NCBI GenBank assembly: GCA_934446355.1
Contig: CAKSEC010000001.1
Span: 186,001 to 250,000 of the forward strand
Reading direction: 5' to 3'
Length of the DNA stretch: 64,000 nucleotides
Origin: an uncultured Oscillospiraceae bacterium
GTDB lineage: Bacteria; Bacillota; Clostridia; Oscillospirales; Ruminococcaceae
The notes below the pieces were generated by a model. That model worked only from the letters and a program-made list of their open reading frames with translations, made no database searches and was not told the origin of the DNA. This document shows, in pieces, positions 48,609 to 57,772 of this stretch (the stretch's first letter is position 1; the number at the start of each line of letters is the position of its first letter). Made by a program: the position numbers and the translations under genes.

Positions 48609-51254
48609 TTATTCTTCATCATTGCCGTTGTCAGCATTTTCAGAAGCTTCCTGTTCCTCAGCCTCGTCATCGTCCGGAATATTCTCCTCCGGTTCAACGA
48701 CCTCGGAAGCCTCCTCGTTCAGCGAAGCCTGAATTTCTTCATCAGAAGCATTCTCTATTTCTTCCGTGCTCTCAGAATCATCATGAGCAGTACGTGTGAA
48801 CGAAGCAACCCTGCTGTCCTCCGCAAGCTTCATGACCCTGACGCCGCCGGCAGGTCTGCCCATGACTCTCATATCGTTAGCCCTGAATCTGATAATGATA
48901 CCGTCAGTGCTGATGAGAATTACATCATCGTCCGGACCAAGCGTGCGTATTCCGCAGACTGCACCCTTTTCCTCGCTGACAGGGTAGTTTTTCAGACCCA
49001 TGCCGCCGCGCTTCTGTATTCTGTAGCTTGTAACGGCGCACCGTCTGCCCATTCCCTTTTCAGTAACGGTCAGTATTGTTGCATTCGGGTCAAACACCTT
49101 TGTTGCGCCAACTACATAGTCGCCCTCACGCAGTCGAATTGCCCTCACGCCTCTTGCCTGCCTGCTGAGCGGTCTGCAGTCAGATTCATCAAAGCATATC
49201 GCATAACCGTTGTGCGTAGCCGCAAGTATCTTGCAGTCGCCCTCCGTCAGGAACGCCGAAGCTATCTCATCGCCCTCCGCAAGCGTAACAGCCCTCAGAC
49301 CTTTCTTTCGGACATTCTTGTATTCAGACAGCTTCGTGCGCTTAACAGTGCCGTTCTTGGTCACACAGATGAAGTACTTGTTGTCGGCAAAATCACGTGT
49401 CGTCATCATTGCCGCAACTCTTTCACCCTCGTTCAGCTGCAGCAGATTAACGATATTCATTCCTCTTGACTGCTTGCTTCCCTCAGGTATCTCATAGCAT
49501 TTCAGCCTGTACATATTGCCCTGATTCGTGATGAACAGTATATTTTCATGGCTTGACGATATGAACATATTGTCCACGAAATCCTCGTCACGCTGCTTCA
49601 TGCCGGAAACGCCCTTGCCGCCCCGCTTCTGAATATTATAAAGTTCCACCGGCTGACGCTTGATGTATCCTATATTAGTATAGGTTACAACGCAGTCCTC
49701 CTCCGGAATGAGGTCCTCAATATCAACCTCGCCGCTGACCGGCTCGATTTTCGTGCGCCTTGCGTCGTTATACTTCTTCTTTATCGCAAGAAGTTCGTCG
49801 CCGATAACGTGCAGAAGTTTGTTGTGGTCTGCGAGTATTTCACGCATCTCCTTGATAAGACCTCTCTTTTCAAGAAGTTCGTCGATCACCTTAGACTTCT
49901 CCATTCCGGTGAGCGCACCCAGACGCATCTGAACGATCGCGTCAGCCTGCACGTCCGTCAGAGAATATGTTCCCGCAGGGAACAGCCCAGTCGCAGAAAC
50001 ATCTATATTCCTGAACCGCTCCACCAGACGTTCCTTGCCCTCCTGAACAGTCTTGCTTGACCGCAGTATTGCAATGACCTCGTCAATGAAGTCTATCGCA
50101 ATAATGAAGCCCTCCAGAATATGTTCTCTCTCCAGAGCCTTTTCAAGGTCGTACTTAGTGCGTCTTGTGATAACGTCAACCTGGAAATCAAGGTAGTATT
50201 CCAGACACTCTTTCAGCGTGAGTATCTTAGGCTGACCGTTGACCAGCGCAAGCATGATAACGCCGACAGTGTCCTGCAGCTGAGTATAAGAATACAGCTT
50301 GTTGAGGACGACATTAGCATTTGCGTCCCTTTTCAGCTCTATTACGATCCTCATGCCGTTTCTGTCAGATTCATCACGAACGACGCTTATTCCCTCTATG
50401 CGCTTATCACGCACAAGGTCGCCAATGCTCATGAGCAGACGAGCCTTGTTGACCATATAAGGTATTTCGTCAATTATAATTCTCGTGTGAGAATTTTCTT
50501 CAACGATATTAGCCCTGCCCCTGAGAATTATCTTACCTCTTCCGGTGTAGTAAGCCGACCTTATTCCGCTGTAGCCCATGATAATGCCGCCTGTCGGGAA
50601 ATCCGGACCCTGAATCTGCGACATCAGTTCCTCGATAGAAACATCGGGGTTGTCTATCATCAGCATAAGTGCGTCAACTACCTCGCCGAGGTTATGCGGC
50701 GGAATATTAGTTGCCATACCGACTGCGATTCCGTTGCTTCCGTTCACCAGCAGATTCGGGAAGCGTGACGGCAGCACGACCGGCTCCTGCAGCTTATCAT
50801 CATAGTTAGTGGTGAAATCCACGACCTTTTTATTGATATCCTGCACCATCTCGTTGGATATCTTAGCAAGCCTTGCCTCCGTATAACGGTAGGCCGCAGC
50901 CGGGTCGCCGTCCACCGAACCGAAGTTTCCGTGACCGTCGATAAGCGGGTATCTCAGCGAGAAATCCTGCGCCAGACGAACCAGAGCGTCATAAACCGAA
51001 GCGTCGCCGTGCGGGTGATATTTACCCAGAACCTCTCCGACCGTATAAGCGCACTTTCTGAACGGCTTGTCCGAAGTATTCCCTGCGTCGTTCATGGTAT
51101 AGATTATACGCCTGTGAACAGGCTTCAGACCGTCACGCACGTCAGGCAGCGCTCTCGCAGTGATTACCGACATCGAATACTGTATAAACGACGTTTTCAT
51201 CGTCTGTTCAAGGTCAACATTTAATAGCTTTTCCAAGCTGAAATCAATATCCAT
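48609..51254 (-). CDS. gyrA: DNA gyrase subunit A
   Basis: 881 residues. The catalytic Tyr is Y124 in AAAYRYTEARL; the breakage-reunion domain is followed by a C-terminal beta-pinwheel with the GyrA box IQKRGGKGVSG. In the region corresponding to the E. coli quinolone determining site the sequence is YHPHGDASVYD, so the position equivalent to Ser83 is Ala. The last 60 residues are strongly acidic (EEIENASDEEIQ, EPEENIPDDDEAEEQE), as in several Clostridia. It introduces negative supercoils with GyrB. Cotranscribed with the YcxB-like gene 12 bases upstream. Confidence 0.98.
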   Translation of the reverse strand: MDIDFSLEKLLNVDLEQTMKTSFIQYSMSVITARALPDVRDGLKPVHRRIIYTMNDAGNTSDKPFRKCAYTVGEVLGKYHPHGDASVYDALVRLAQDFSLRYPLIDGHGNFGSVDGDPAAAYRYTEARLAKISNEMVQDINKKVVDFTTNYDDKLQEPVVLPSRFPNLLVNGSNGIAVGMATNIPPHNLGEVVDALMLMIDNPDVSIEELMSQIQGPDFPTGGIIMGYSGIRSAYYTGRGKIILRGRANIVEENSHTRIIIDEIPYMVNKARLLMSIGDLVRDKRIEGISVVRDESDRNGMRIVIELKRDANANVVLNKLYSYTQLQDTVGVIMLALVNGQPKILTLKECLEYYLDFQVDVITRRTKYDLEKALEREHILEGFIIAIDFIDEVIAILRSSKTVQEGKERLVERFRNIDVSATGLFPAGTYSLTDVQADAIVQMRLGALTGMEKSKVIDELLEKRGLIKEMREILADHNKLLHVIGDELLAIKKKYNDARRTKIEPVSGEVDIEDLIPEEDCVVTYTNIGYIKRQPVELYNIQKRGGKGVSGMKQRDEDFVDNMFISSSHENILFITNQGNMYRLKCYEIPEGSKQSRGMNIVNLLQLNEGERVAAMMTTRDFADNKYFICVTKNGTVKRTKLSEYKNVRKKGLRAVTLAEGDEIASAFLTEGDCKILAATHNGYAICFDESDCRPLSRQARGVRAIRLREGDYVVGATKVFDPNATILTVTEKGMGRRCAVTSYRIQKRGGMGLKNYPVSEEKGAVCGIRTLGPDDDVILISTDGIIIRFRANDMRVMGRPAGGVRVMKLAEDSRVASFTRTAHDDSESTEEIENASDEEIQASLNEEASEVVEPEENIPDDDEAEEQEASENADNGNDEE

Positions 51255-51266
51255 TGTTCCTCCAAA

Positions 51267-51914
51267 TCAGTCCTGTGACTTTACTGACAGCCCGTCAGTC
51301 AGAAAATCTCTGACTATATTCTCCTGTTCCACCGAAAGACACCTCTTAGGAAAACAGTATATCTGCTGCCTGTTGAACACCAGCAGCAGCGATTCATCAT
51401 TCTCTATAAATTCCAGCAGGTCGTCGCCGATGATGAAAGTAGTTTTCAGCGGCGAGATTATCTCCTCGTCCGCCTCCTCGTCGATTTTGACCTTGACTTC
51501 GTTCTCCTTAGGCTTTATCAGCGTTTCTATTTCTATTTTATCCTTATAAAACGCCGCCTTATATTCCTCCGGATTCATATCCTTCAGTGCGTCGATGGTA
51601 CGCGTCCTCGACCTCTTTTTGTCAGTCAGACTGTACACCAGCCCAAGCCCGCAGAAAAGCAGCGCAGCATACGCAAACACAGACGTAGGGTTCAGCACGA
51701 TTGACACGATAACAGCCGCCGTCAGCAGCGCATAAGCGATTATAGCCAACATTCCCCGCTTGCTCTTGAACTTCTGCTGAAACGACTTCATCGCACCGTC
51801 TATTTCCTCCAGCGTATTGTCATAGCTGAAACAAATGACAGGCGTTTCCTGCACCGTATCGGGCTGAGAAGTCCCCCCAAGTTCCGGTAAAAGACCGTTA
51901 GAAATACAGATCAC
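51267..51914 (-). CDS. YcxB-like membrane protein
   Basis: 215 residues. Two adjacent transmembrane helices (about 55-90, MLAIIAYALLTAAVIVSIV and SVFAYAALLFCGLGLVYS) and a C-terminal domain with LLVFNRQQIYCFPKRCLS, the pattern of the YcxB-like family (PH-like fold). The N-terminus has ICFSYDNTLEEIDGA. It lies between gyrB and gyrA, an unusual place since the two gyrase genes are normally adjacent. Function unknown. Confidence 0.65.
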   Translation of the reverse strand: MICISNGLLPELGGTSQPDTVQETPVICFSYDNTLEEIDGAMKSFQQKFKSKRGMLAIIAYALLTAAVIVSIVLNPTSVFAYAALLFCGLGLVYSLTDKKRSRTRTIDALKDMNPEEYKAAFYKDKIEIETLIKPKENEVKVKIDEEADEEIISPLKTTFIIGDDLLEFIENDESLLLVFNRQQIYCFPKRCLSVEQENIVRDFLTDGLSVKSQD

Positions 51915-51964
51915 TTCCTTAATAATACAATCAGTAATATATCACACAAATATACGCTTTGTAC

Positions 51965-53953
51965 TTAGAAATCCAGATTCTGCACCAGCGTTGCATTCTG
52001 CTCGATAAATTCTCTTCTAGGCTCGACCTTATCGCCCATGAGTATAGTCATGATCTCGTCAGCCTTAGCTGCGTCCTCGACTGTGACCCTGAGCATAGTA
52101 CGTGTTTCGGGATTCATAGTCGTTTCCCAAAGCTGCGAAGGATCCATCTCACCAAGACCTTTATACCGCTGCACGTCGACCTTAGAGCCGCCCTCGCCCG
52201 AAAGTTCCCTTATATACTTATCTCTCTCATCGTCCGAGAAAGCGTATTTCACGGTCTTTCCCTTAGCCACCTTGAACAGCGGCGGCTGAGCGATATACAC
52301 ATGACCCTGCTCGATAAGCGGCCTCATGAACCTAAAGAAGAACGTCAGCATAAGCGTTGCGATATGCGCACCGTCGACATCGGCATCTGCCATGATAATT
52401 ACGCGCCCATACCTGAGCTTCGTGATGTCGAAATCCTCCGCAATACCCGTACCCAGAGCCTTGACCACCGGCAGCAGCTTGTCGTTATTATAAACCTTGT
52501 CAGCCCTTGCCTTTTCAACGTTGAGCATCTTGCCCCACAGTGAAAGGATAGCTTGGAACCGCCTGTCACGTCCGCTCTTAGCAGAACCGCCCGCCGAATC
52601 TCCCTCGACGATATATATTTCAGTGAATGTCGGGTCGCTCTCCGAGCAGTCCGCAAGCTTACCGGGAAGCCCGTTGCTGTCCATTACAGACTTGCGCTTA
52701 GCCTCCATAGCTTTCTTGGCTGCGTCCCTTGCCGCCTGCGAGTTCATCGCCTTGTTCATGATAATCATGGCGGTTTCAGGGTGTTCCTCAAAGTAATAGG
52801 TAAGCTGCTCCACAGCAATTTTGTATACCACAGGCTGAACCTCAGGATTACCCAGCTTGCTCTTGGTCTGTCCCTCAAATTCGCATTCCGGAAGCTTTAC
52901 AGAAATGATGGCGTTTATAGCCTCCCTGATAGCCTCGCCGCTATACCCTGAGAAAGGCTTTTCCTCCTCGCCCTTCTTTGCGGACTTCTTCTTAGGCTTG
53001 TTCTTCTCCTGATTCTCCTTATAAGCCTTTGCATAGTCGTTCACGACCTTGCTCAGAGCCTTTTTGAATCCCAGTTCATGCGTACCGCCCTCGCCCGTGT
53101 GGATATCGTTTGCGAACGACCTGAACACCTCGCTGTTGAAGTCCGTGGTATACTGAAAAGCAATCTCGACGTTTATGCCGTTCATATCACCCGTGAGATA
53201 TATTATATCAGGGTGCAGCACGTCTGCTCCCCTTTTCTTGTTGAGCCATTCAATATAGCTTCTGATACCGCCCTCGTACATCATTTCCTCATACACGGGA
53301 TTTTCAGGGTCACGTGTATCAGAAAGCGTTATCTTAAGACCGCCGTTCAGGAACGCCTTTTCTCTCAGCCTGTCCTGCAAAGTTGCGTAGCTGAATTCAG
53401 TGGTATGGAATATCTGACCGTCAGGCTTAAATGTAACAGTCGTACCGGTGTGGTCAGTCGTACCTATCACCTTTATGGGCTCACTGTATTCACCGCGCTC
53501 AAACCGCTGAAAATGAATGTTCTTTCCGTCGTGTATCTCAACTTCCAGCCATTCCGAAAGCGCATTTACTACCGAAGCACCAACGCCGTGCAGACCGCCT
53601 GCGACCTTATATCCGCCGCCGCCGAATTTACCGCCCGCATGGAGCACCGTGAAAACGACCGTTGCCGCAGAGATACCCTCCGAGTGATTTATTGCCGTAG
53701 GTATACCACGACCGTTATCCACTACTCGGATAACGTTATCCGGCAGGATAGAAACATTTATCTCCGTGCAGTAGCCTGCCAGAGCCTCGTCTATTGCATT
53801 GTCCACTATCTCATAGACAAGGTGATGCAGTCCTCCCTCGCCGGAAGAACCTACATACATTCCCGGACGCTTTCTGACAGCCTCAAGTCCCTTCAAGACC
53901 TGTATGTCGTCTGCGCCGTAGCTCATATCCTGAGTCTTTTCATTTTCAGCCAT
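51965..53953 (-). CDS. gyrB: DNA gyrase subunit B
   Basis: 662 residues. The GHKL ATPase domain (VDNAIDEALAGYC, VDNGRGIPT, GGLHGVGASVVNALS) is followed by the TOPRIM domain (IVEGDSAGGSAKSGRDR, DADVDGAHI) and the C-terminal QRYKGLGEMDPSQLWETTMNP. It supplies ATP-driven strand passage. It has its own promoter at 54046-54074 and a GGAGGG ribosome site. ParE would look similar, but the origin context favours GyrB. Confidence 0.97.
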   Translation of the reverse strand: MAENEKTQDMSYGADDIQVLKGLEAVRKRPGMYVGSSGEGGLHHLVYEIVDNAIDEALAGYCTEINVSILPDNVIRVVDNGRGIPTAINHSEGISAATVVFTVLHAGGKFGGGGYKVAGGLHGVGASVVNALSEWLEVEIHDGKNIHFQRFERGEYSEPIKVIGTTDHTGTTVTFKPDGQIFHTTEFSYATLQDRLREKAFLNGGLKITLSDTRDPENPVYEEMMYEGGIRSYIEWLNKKRGADVLHPDIIYLTGDMNGINVEIAFQYTTDFNSEVFRSFANDIHTGEGGTHELGFKKALSKVVNDYAKAYKENQEKNKPKKKSAKKGEEEKPFSGYSGEAIREAINAIISVKLPECEFEGQTKSKLGNPEVQPVVYKIAVEQLTYYFEEHPETAMIIMNKAMNSQAARDAAKKAMEAKRKSVMDSNGLPGKLADCSESDPTFTEIYIVEGDSAGGSAKSGRDRRFQAILSLWGKMLNVEKARADKVYNNDKLLPVVKALGTGIAEDFDITKLRYGRVIIMADADVDGAHIATLMLTFFFRFMRPLIEQGHVYIAQPPLFKVAKGKTVKYAFSDDERDKYIRELSGEGGSKVDVQRYKGLGEMDPSQLWETTMNPETRTMLRVTVEDAAKADEIMTILMGDKVEPRREFIEQNATLVQNLDF

Positions 53954-54045
53954 AGAAAAAAATACCCTCCATGATAAAATACTGAATGATCAGTACTTTG
54001 CGCCAGTGCATTAGTATTACTGTTTTATGCACATATATTATATAT

Positions 54046-54074
54046 AGTATACCACAAAACCCGCAGAATTGCAA
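54046..54074 (-). promoter_or_regulatory. Sigma-A promoter of gyrB
   Basis: Minus strand TTGCAA (54069-54074), 17 bases, TATACT (54046-54051), with TGTGG before the -10. The leader is about 85 bases. Nothing else but a divergent rpsT promoter occupies 54075-54201. Confidence 0.8.
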
Positions 54075-54178
54075 GCTTTTTGCCAGAATTATCAATATAA
54101 ATTTTCTGATAAAACCGCCGAAAACAGCCCATCAGGGCGCAATATTTCAAAAAAATCAAAAAAATTTGCTCTACCCCC

Positions 54179-54207
54179 TTGAAATTTAGAAAACAGTATG
54201 ATATAAT
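54179..54207 (+). promoter_or_regulatory. Sigma-A promoter of rpsT
   Basis: TTGAAA (54179-54184), 17 bases, TATAAT (54202-54207), with ATGA before the -10. The leader is about 120 bases. Confidence 0.85.
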
Positions 54208-54333
54208 AAAATATATTATTATGGTGTTCAGTGTGATAATAAAGAGAAAACCGCTGAATGCTCAATAAGAAAATAAATCGAGGGCTGCGCAGCAATGCCT
54301 GCTCCGGTTGAATAGCTATGGAGGTGAAACGAA

Positions 54334-54579
54334 ATGCCGAACATCAAGTCTGCAAAGAAGAGAGTTCTTATCGCCAGAGAAAGAACAGAGGCTAACAAGG
54401 CTTCCAAGACTGCACTTAAGACAGTTATCAAGAAGGCACGTGCCGAGGGTGCTGACGCTGCTGCCATCAAGACCGCAGTTGTAAGCGTAGACAAGGCTGC
54501 TGGCAAGGGTCTTATCCACAAGAACAAGGCTGCCCGCCTTAAGTCCCAGCTCGCAAAGAAGTCCAACGCTACTGCATGA
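54334..54579 (+). CDS. rpsT: 30S ribosomal protein S20
   Basis: 81 residues. MPNIKSAKKRVLIARERTEANKA is the S20 start; the protein is nearly all helix and Lys/Ala-rich. S20 binds 16S rRNA early in assembly. GGAGGTGAAACGA precedes the ATG. A single-gene unit with its own promoter and the terminator at 54609-54633. Confidence 0.97.
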   Translation: MPNIKSAKKRVLIARERTEANKASKTALKTVIKKARAEGADAAAIKTAVVSVDKAAGKGLIHKNKAARLKSQLAKKSNATA

Positions 54580-54608
54580 TCATCTGATCTCTTGTAAAGC
54601 AAACATAC

Positions 54609-54633
54609 ACCCGCAGGCTTCGTGCGTGCGGGT
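54609..54633 (+). terminator. rpsT terminator
   Basis: ACCCGCA/TGCGGGT stem with an 11-base loop, followed by TATTGTTATTT. Confidence 0.75.
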
Positions 54634-54669
54634 TATTGTTATTTACTGTATTGAAAAGGGGGTAATTAT

Positions 54670-55164
54670 ATGGACGCAGAGAAATATGAAGCAATAAGCA
54701 AGCTGCTGCGTGAAGCACGAATATGCAGGATCGCACTGATGAACGGCGAGTATCCCTACATAATCCCAATGTGCTTCGGCTACGTGCTTGAGGGCGAACA
54801 TCTGGAGCTGTATTTTCACACCTCGCCAAAGGGTAAGAAAATAGATCTGATAAAGAAGAACAACATCGCCGGCTTTGAGATAGACCACCTCAGTGATATA
54901 ATCAAAGACGAAACCGACTGCAGCGTCAGCGCATTATATGAATGTATCACAGGCACAGGGACGGTCGAGATAATCAACGGAATCGAAAAGCTGACAGGAC
55001 TGACAGCCATCATAAGCAAATATGACGAGGAAAAGACCGAGCACAAATTCAGCGAAAAGGCTCTCAACAGCATGACGCTGATAAAGCTGACCGCCGGCAG
55101 ATTCCACTATCGCACACACGAGGTAGATGAAGAAAACATCGACCTCCCCAACGCCGAAGCCTGA
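54670..55164 (+). CDS. Pyridoxamine 5'-phosphate oxidase-like flavoprotein (NimA type)
   Basis: 164 residues. The split-barrel FMN-binding fold of NimA-like proteins is seen in the N-terminal ICRIALMNGEYPYIIPMCFGYV and YFHTSPKGKKIDLIKKNNIAGF. Such proteins are often annotated as nitroimidazole-resistance flavoproteins but commonly have unknown reductase or heme roles. AAAAGGGGG lies upstream of the ATG. Confidence 0.8.
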   Translation: MDAEKYEAISKLLREARICRIALMNGEYPYIIPMCFGYVLEGEHLELYFHTSPKGKKIDLIKKNNIAGFEIDHLSDIIKDETDCSVSALYECITGTGTVEIINGIEKLTGLTAIISKYDEEKTEHKFSEKALNSMTLIKLTAGRFHYRTHEVDEENIDLPNAEA

Positions 55165-55187
55165 TCCATCACATAGTATGATAAATC

Positions 55188-55219
55188 AAAAAGGACTGCA
55201 ACAACCTGCAGCCCTTTTT
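55188..55219. terminator. Bidirectional terminator
   Basis: AAAAAGGACTGCA paired with TGCAGCCCTTTTT around ACAACC, between the convergent NimA-like and cdd genes; U-runs on both strands. Confidence 0.85.
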
Positions 55220-55237
55220 CTATTTGCCATAGCTTTA

Positions 55238-55678
55238 TTATTTGCATTTAGCCTGCGCATACCTTTCCTTGCCCCACCAGTTAGGCATAAGTTCCTTTAG
55301 CGTGACTGTTTTGCGTGATTCAAGGTCAACTAGTATCTTCATATCCTCATTGCGTTCGTCAAGCTGATAGAAGAACTCCCTGCACGCACCGCAGGGCATT
55401 CCGCTGCCCTCCACATCAGCCGACGGAGGGGCGTCAATAAAGGCTACAAGACGCTTCACGACTGTCTGACCGCTGTTTACATACATATTCAGCGCAGCTA
55501 CCCTCTCCGCACAGAGATTTATAACTCCGCTGCAGCCCTCAATGCAGAAGCCGGTGAATATTTCTCCGTTTTCCGCTTCTAGCGCACAAACCACATGATG
55601 TGCGTAAATAAACGGTGACACCTCCTGCGGGTGATATTGTTCCAAAGCCTTCTCATACAATTTATTCCATATATCCAT
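55238..55678 (-). CDS. cdd: Cytidine deaminase-like protein
   Basis: 146 residues. The zinc site pattern is present: CAE in INLCAERVAALN and PCGACREFF. This arrangement fits homotetrameric cytidine deaminases that use three Cys ligands. It would deaminate cytidine/deoxycytidine to uridine. Blasticidin-S deaminase-like proteins share these motifs, so the substrate is probable, not proved. The 211 bases upstream hold no other gene. Confidence 0.82.
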   Translation of the reverse strand: MDIWNKLYEKALEQYHPQEVSPFIYAHHVVCALEAENGEIFTGFCIEGCSGVINLCAERVAALNMYVNSGQTVVKRLVAFIDAPPSADVEGSGMPCGACREFFYQLDERNEDMKILVDLESRKTVTLKELMPNWWGKERYAQAKCK

Positions 55679-55889
55679 AAAAATCTCACTTGTTCCCGAA
55701 TAGTTAAATGCAGTTATAACCGCCCGAAAAATACTTTACCCGAAAAGAATGTATCTCTCCGGCGTAAACTCTTAGTATATTCAAATTTAGTTTTATTCAG
55801 AAAATAAGCAATTTTTATCGCTTTTCGTCAAAAACACACCGCATTTCTCTGCAAAAAAATCAGCCGTAAAATGTCAAACGATAACTTAA

Positions 55890-56135
55890 TTAGCTAATAT
55901 CAACCTGACACCTCTTGTTGATGGTCAGGTTAGAAACATTCGTTATATATAGCCCATCAGAGCAAACAACGAACGCTTTCGGCATTTCATCAGATACGCT
56001 GACGACCCTGCCCTGCTTTTGGGTAGCGTTCAGAAAGTCAGCAGTAATGCGGCTTGCCGAGCATTTCTCTATGTCGAATATTCCTATGATATCCTGTTTT
56101 CTGACGGTGCAGTCGCCGCCGAGGAACACATACAT
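55890..56135 (-). CDS. remB: RemB-like regulator (DUF370)
   Basis: 81 residues starting MYVFLGGDCTVRKQDIIGIFD. The small DUF370 fold is typical of RemB (YaaB), a regulator of extracellular matrix genes in Bacillus, always located between recF and gyrB. Here it follows recF by 6 bases. Its DNA- or RNA-binding role in this organism is inferred. Confidence 0.88.
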   Translation of the reverse strand: MYVFLGGDCTVRKQDIIGIFDIEKCSASRITADFLNATQKQGRVVSVSDEMPKAFVVCSDGLYITNVSNLTINKRCQVDIS

Positions 56136-56141
56136 ATCTTC

Positions 56142-57275
56142 TCAGACCTCCGTAAATCTGCCATTTTCAGTGTGCCATGTCTTACCGCCCTTTAGCGAAG
56201 TGAGGTCGTCCATATTACAGCAGGTAATAAACACTTGACTATTGTCAATATTGTTAATTACGAATCCACGCCGAATTTGGTCAAGCTCGCTCAAGATGTC
56301 ATCGAGAATCACCACCGGACAGGTCTTATTTCTGCGTCTGATCATCTCGGCTTCCGACAATTTCAGAGCCAGAGCCGCACTGCGAAGCTGTCCCTGTGAA
56401 GCGAAGTCCCGCGCAGGCATACCGTTGATGTAGAACATGACATCATCTCGATGTACTCCCGCCGCAGTGTACCTCAATTTCATCTCAGTCTGTATATTGT
56501 TTTCCATTTCTTCAACATATTGTTTATACAATTTGTCAACATTGTCAAATACTATACTATCTGTTTTGAAAATTGAGCTTACATATTCCATTTTCAAGGA
56601 TTCTGACCCCTCGGTCAGCCTATTGTATATCTCAGCTGCATATTCCTGCAAAAAAGCAAAATATTTCAGTCTGCCATATGTGACATTTATTCCCTCGCCA
56701 GCCAGTACTTGGTTCCAAGGCGCTAACTGCGCAGATAGTTCCATCTCAGAGATGTCTTTTTTAGCAAAAGCCAGAATATTGTTACGTTGTTTTAACCCTC
56801 TGTTATAGCTAGACAGCTTTTTCAGGTGCGTATGCGTCTGCATTACAGCCACATCATCGAGGTAGCTGCGCCGTAGTTCCGGCGCCCCTTTTATCAGATT
56901 GAGGTGCTCAGGAACGAACACCACGTATTTCAGGACACCATATAGCTTTGCTGCGTCATTAACACTTAGTCCGTTGTATGTTATCTGTAATTTACCATTA
57001 CTAATAGTATATTCAACGACATTTTCACGCCCAGTTATATTATCGTCTCTGAAACAGAGCCTGATGAACACCTCTGCCGAACCGTCTGAAACGGGAATAT
57101 ACTGCGAAAAACGGACGTGCCGAAAGCTTCCTCCAAGGCAAACGGAAATTGCTTCCATGAGGTTGGTCTTTCCCTGGGCATTCTTTCCAACAAAGATATT
57201 TATACGGTCGTCAAATGTCAGCTCAGCTTCCCTTATATTGCGAAAATTGCGTATATATAGCCGTGTTATGACCAT
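56142..57275 (-). CDS. recF: DNA replication and repair protein RecF
   Basis: 377 residues. Walker A GKNAQGKT at 30-37, the ABC-type signature near SQGQLRSAALALKLSEAE and Walker B VVILDDILSELD. RecF is an SMC-like ATPase that loads RecA at gaps with RecO/RecR. Overall length and the dnaN-yaaA-recF-remB order are standard. It follows the S4 gene by 5 bases. Confidence 0.97.
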   Translation of the reverse strand: MVITRLYIRNFRNIREAELTFDDRINIFVGKNAQGKTNLMEAISVCLGGSFRHVRFSQYIPVSDGSAEVFIRLCFRDDNITGRENVVEYTISNGKLQITYNGLSVNDAAKLYGVLKYVVFVPEHLNLIKGAPELRRSYLDDVAVMQTHTHLKKLSSYNRGLKQRNNILAFAKKDISEMELSAQLAPWNQVLAGEGINVTYGRLKYFAFLQEYAAEIYNRLTEGSESLKMEYVSSIFKTDSIVFDNVDKLYKQYVEEMENNIQTEMKLRYTAAGVHRDDVMFYINGMPARDFASQGQLRSAALALKLSEAEMIRRRNKTCPVVILDDILSELDQIRRGFVINNIDNSQVFITCCNMDDLTSLKGGKTWHTENGRFTEV

Positions 57276-57280
57276 ATGAG

Positions 57281-57523
57281 TTACTCTGCCGGCTCAGGTA
57301 TCACCGCGTTTTCGTCAAGCACTATCTTATATTTCTTGTTCTTGAACTCTATCGTATCGCCGGGCTTTATCTTCTTGCCCCTTTTGGTACAAAGCTCGCC
57401 GTTTACATTAAATTCGCCAAGTTCAACCAGTATCTTAGCTTTTGCGCCTGATTCTGCAAGCCCTGCAAACTTGATAAGCTGGTCCAGCTTGATGAACGGT
57501 GTTACTATCTTGATTTCTTCCAT
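57281..57523 (-). CDS. yaaA: S4-domain RNA-binding protein YaaA/RlbA
   Basis: 80 residues. A single S4 RNA-binding domain: FIKLDQLIKFAGLAESGAKA and NVNGELCTKRGKKIKPGD. It always lies between dnaN and recF in Firmicutes and may act in ribosome assembly. A promoter is at 57682-57710. Confidence 0.94.
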   Translation of the reverse strand: MEEIKIVTPFIKLDQLIKFAGLAESGAKAKILVELGEFNVNGELCTKRGKKIKPGDTIEFKNKKYKIVLDENAVIPEPAE

Positions 57524-57681
57524 TGGTCCTGTTCCTTTCTACGGGTCGAATTTGCGCTGTTATATATAAAGCGTGAAAAGAATGATGATTCAATTCAACG
57601 CACTAAACTGTTGTGCATTATCATGCTGATAAGCAGTTTATGACATTAAGCACATTCGTATTACTATACCACAAGTATATT

Positions 57682-57710
57682 ATTATACTAGGTATACAAT
57701 ACGTTGTCAG
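57682..57710 (-). promoter_or_regulatory. Sigma-A promoter of yaaA-recF-remB
   Basis: Minus strand CTGACA (57705-57710), 17 bases, TATAAT (57682-57687). A second -10-like TATAGT preceded by TTGTGG follows about 20 bases downstream. Leader about 150 bases. Confidence 0.7.
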
Positions 57711-57772
57711 ATTTGGTTGCCTGAGGTGAGCACGCTGGCTGCTGCGCTGCAGGCTTTCTCCCACTTTTCTAT

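Noticed and set aside
54512..54520. Perfect TTATCCACA DnaA box
   Set aside because: Lies inside rpsT encoding conserved residues, single and isolated from the octamer clusters.
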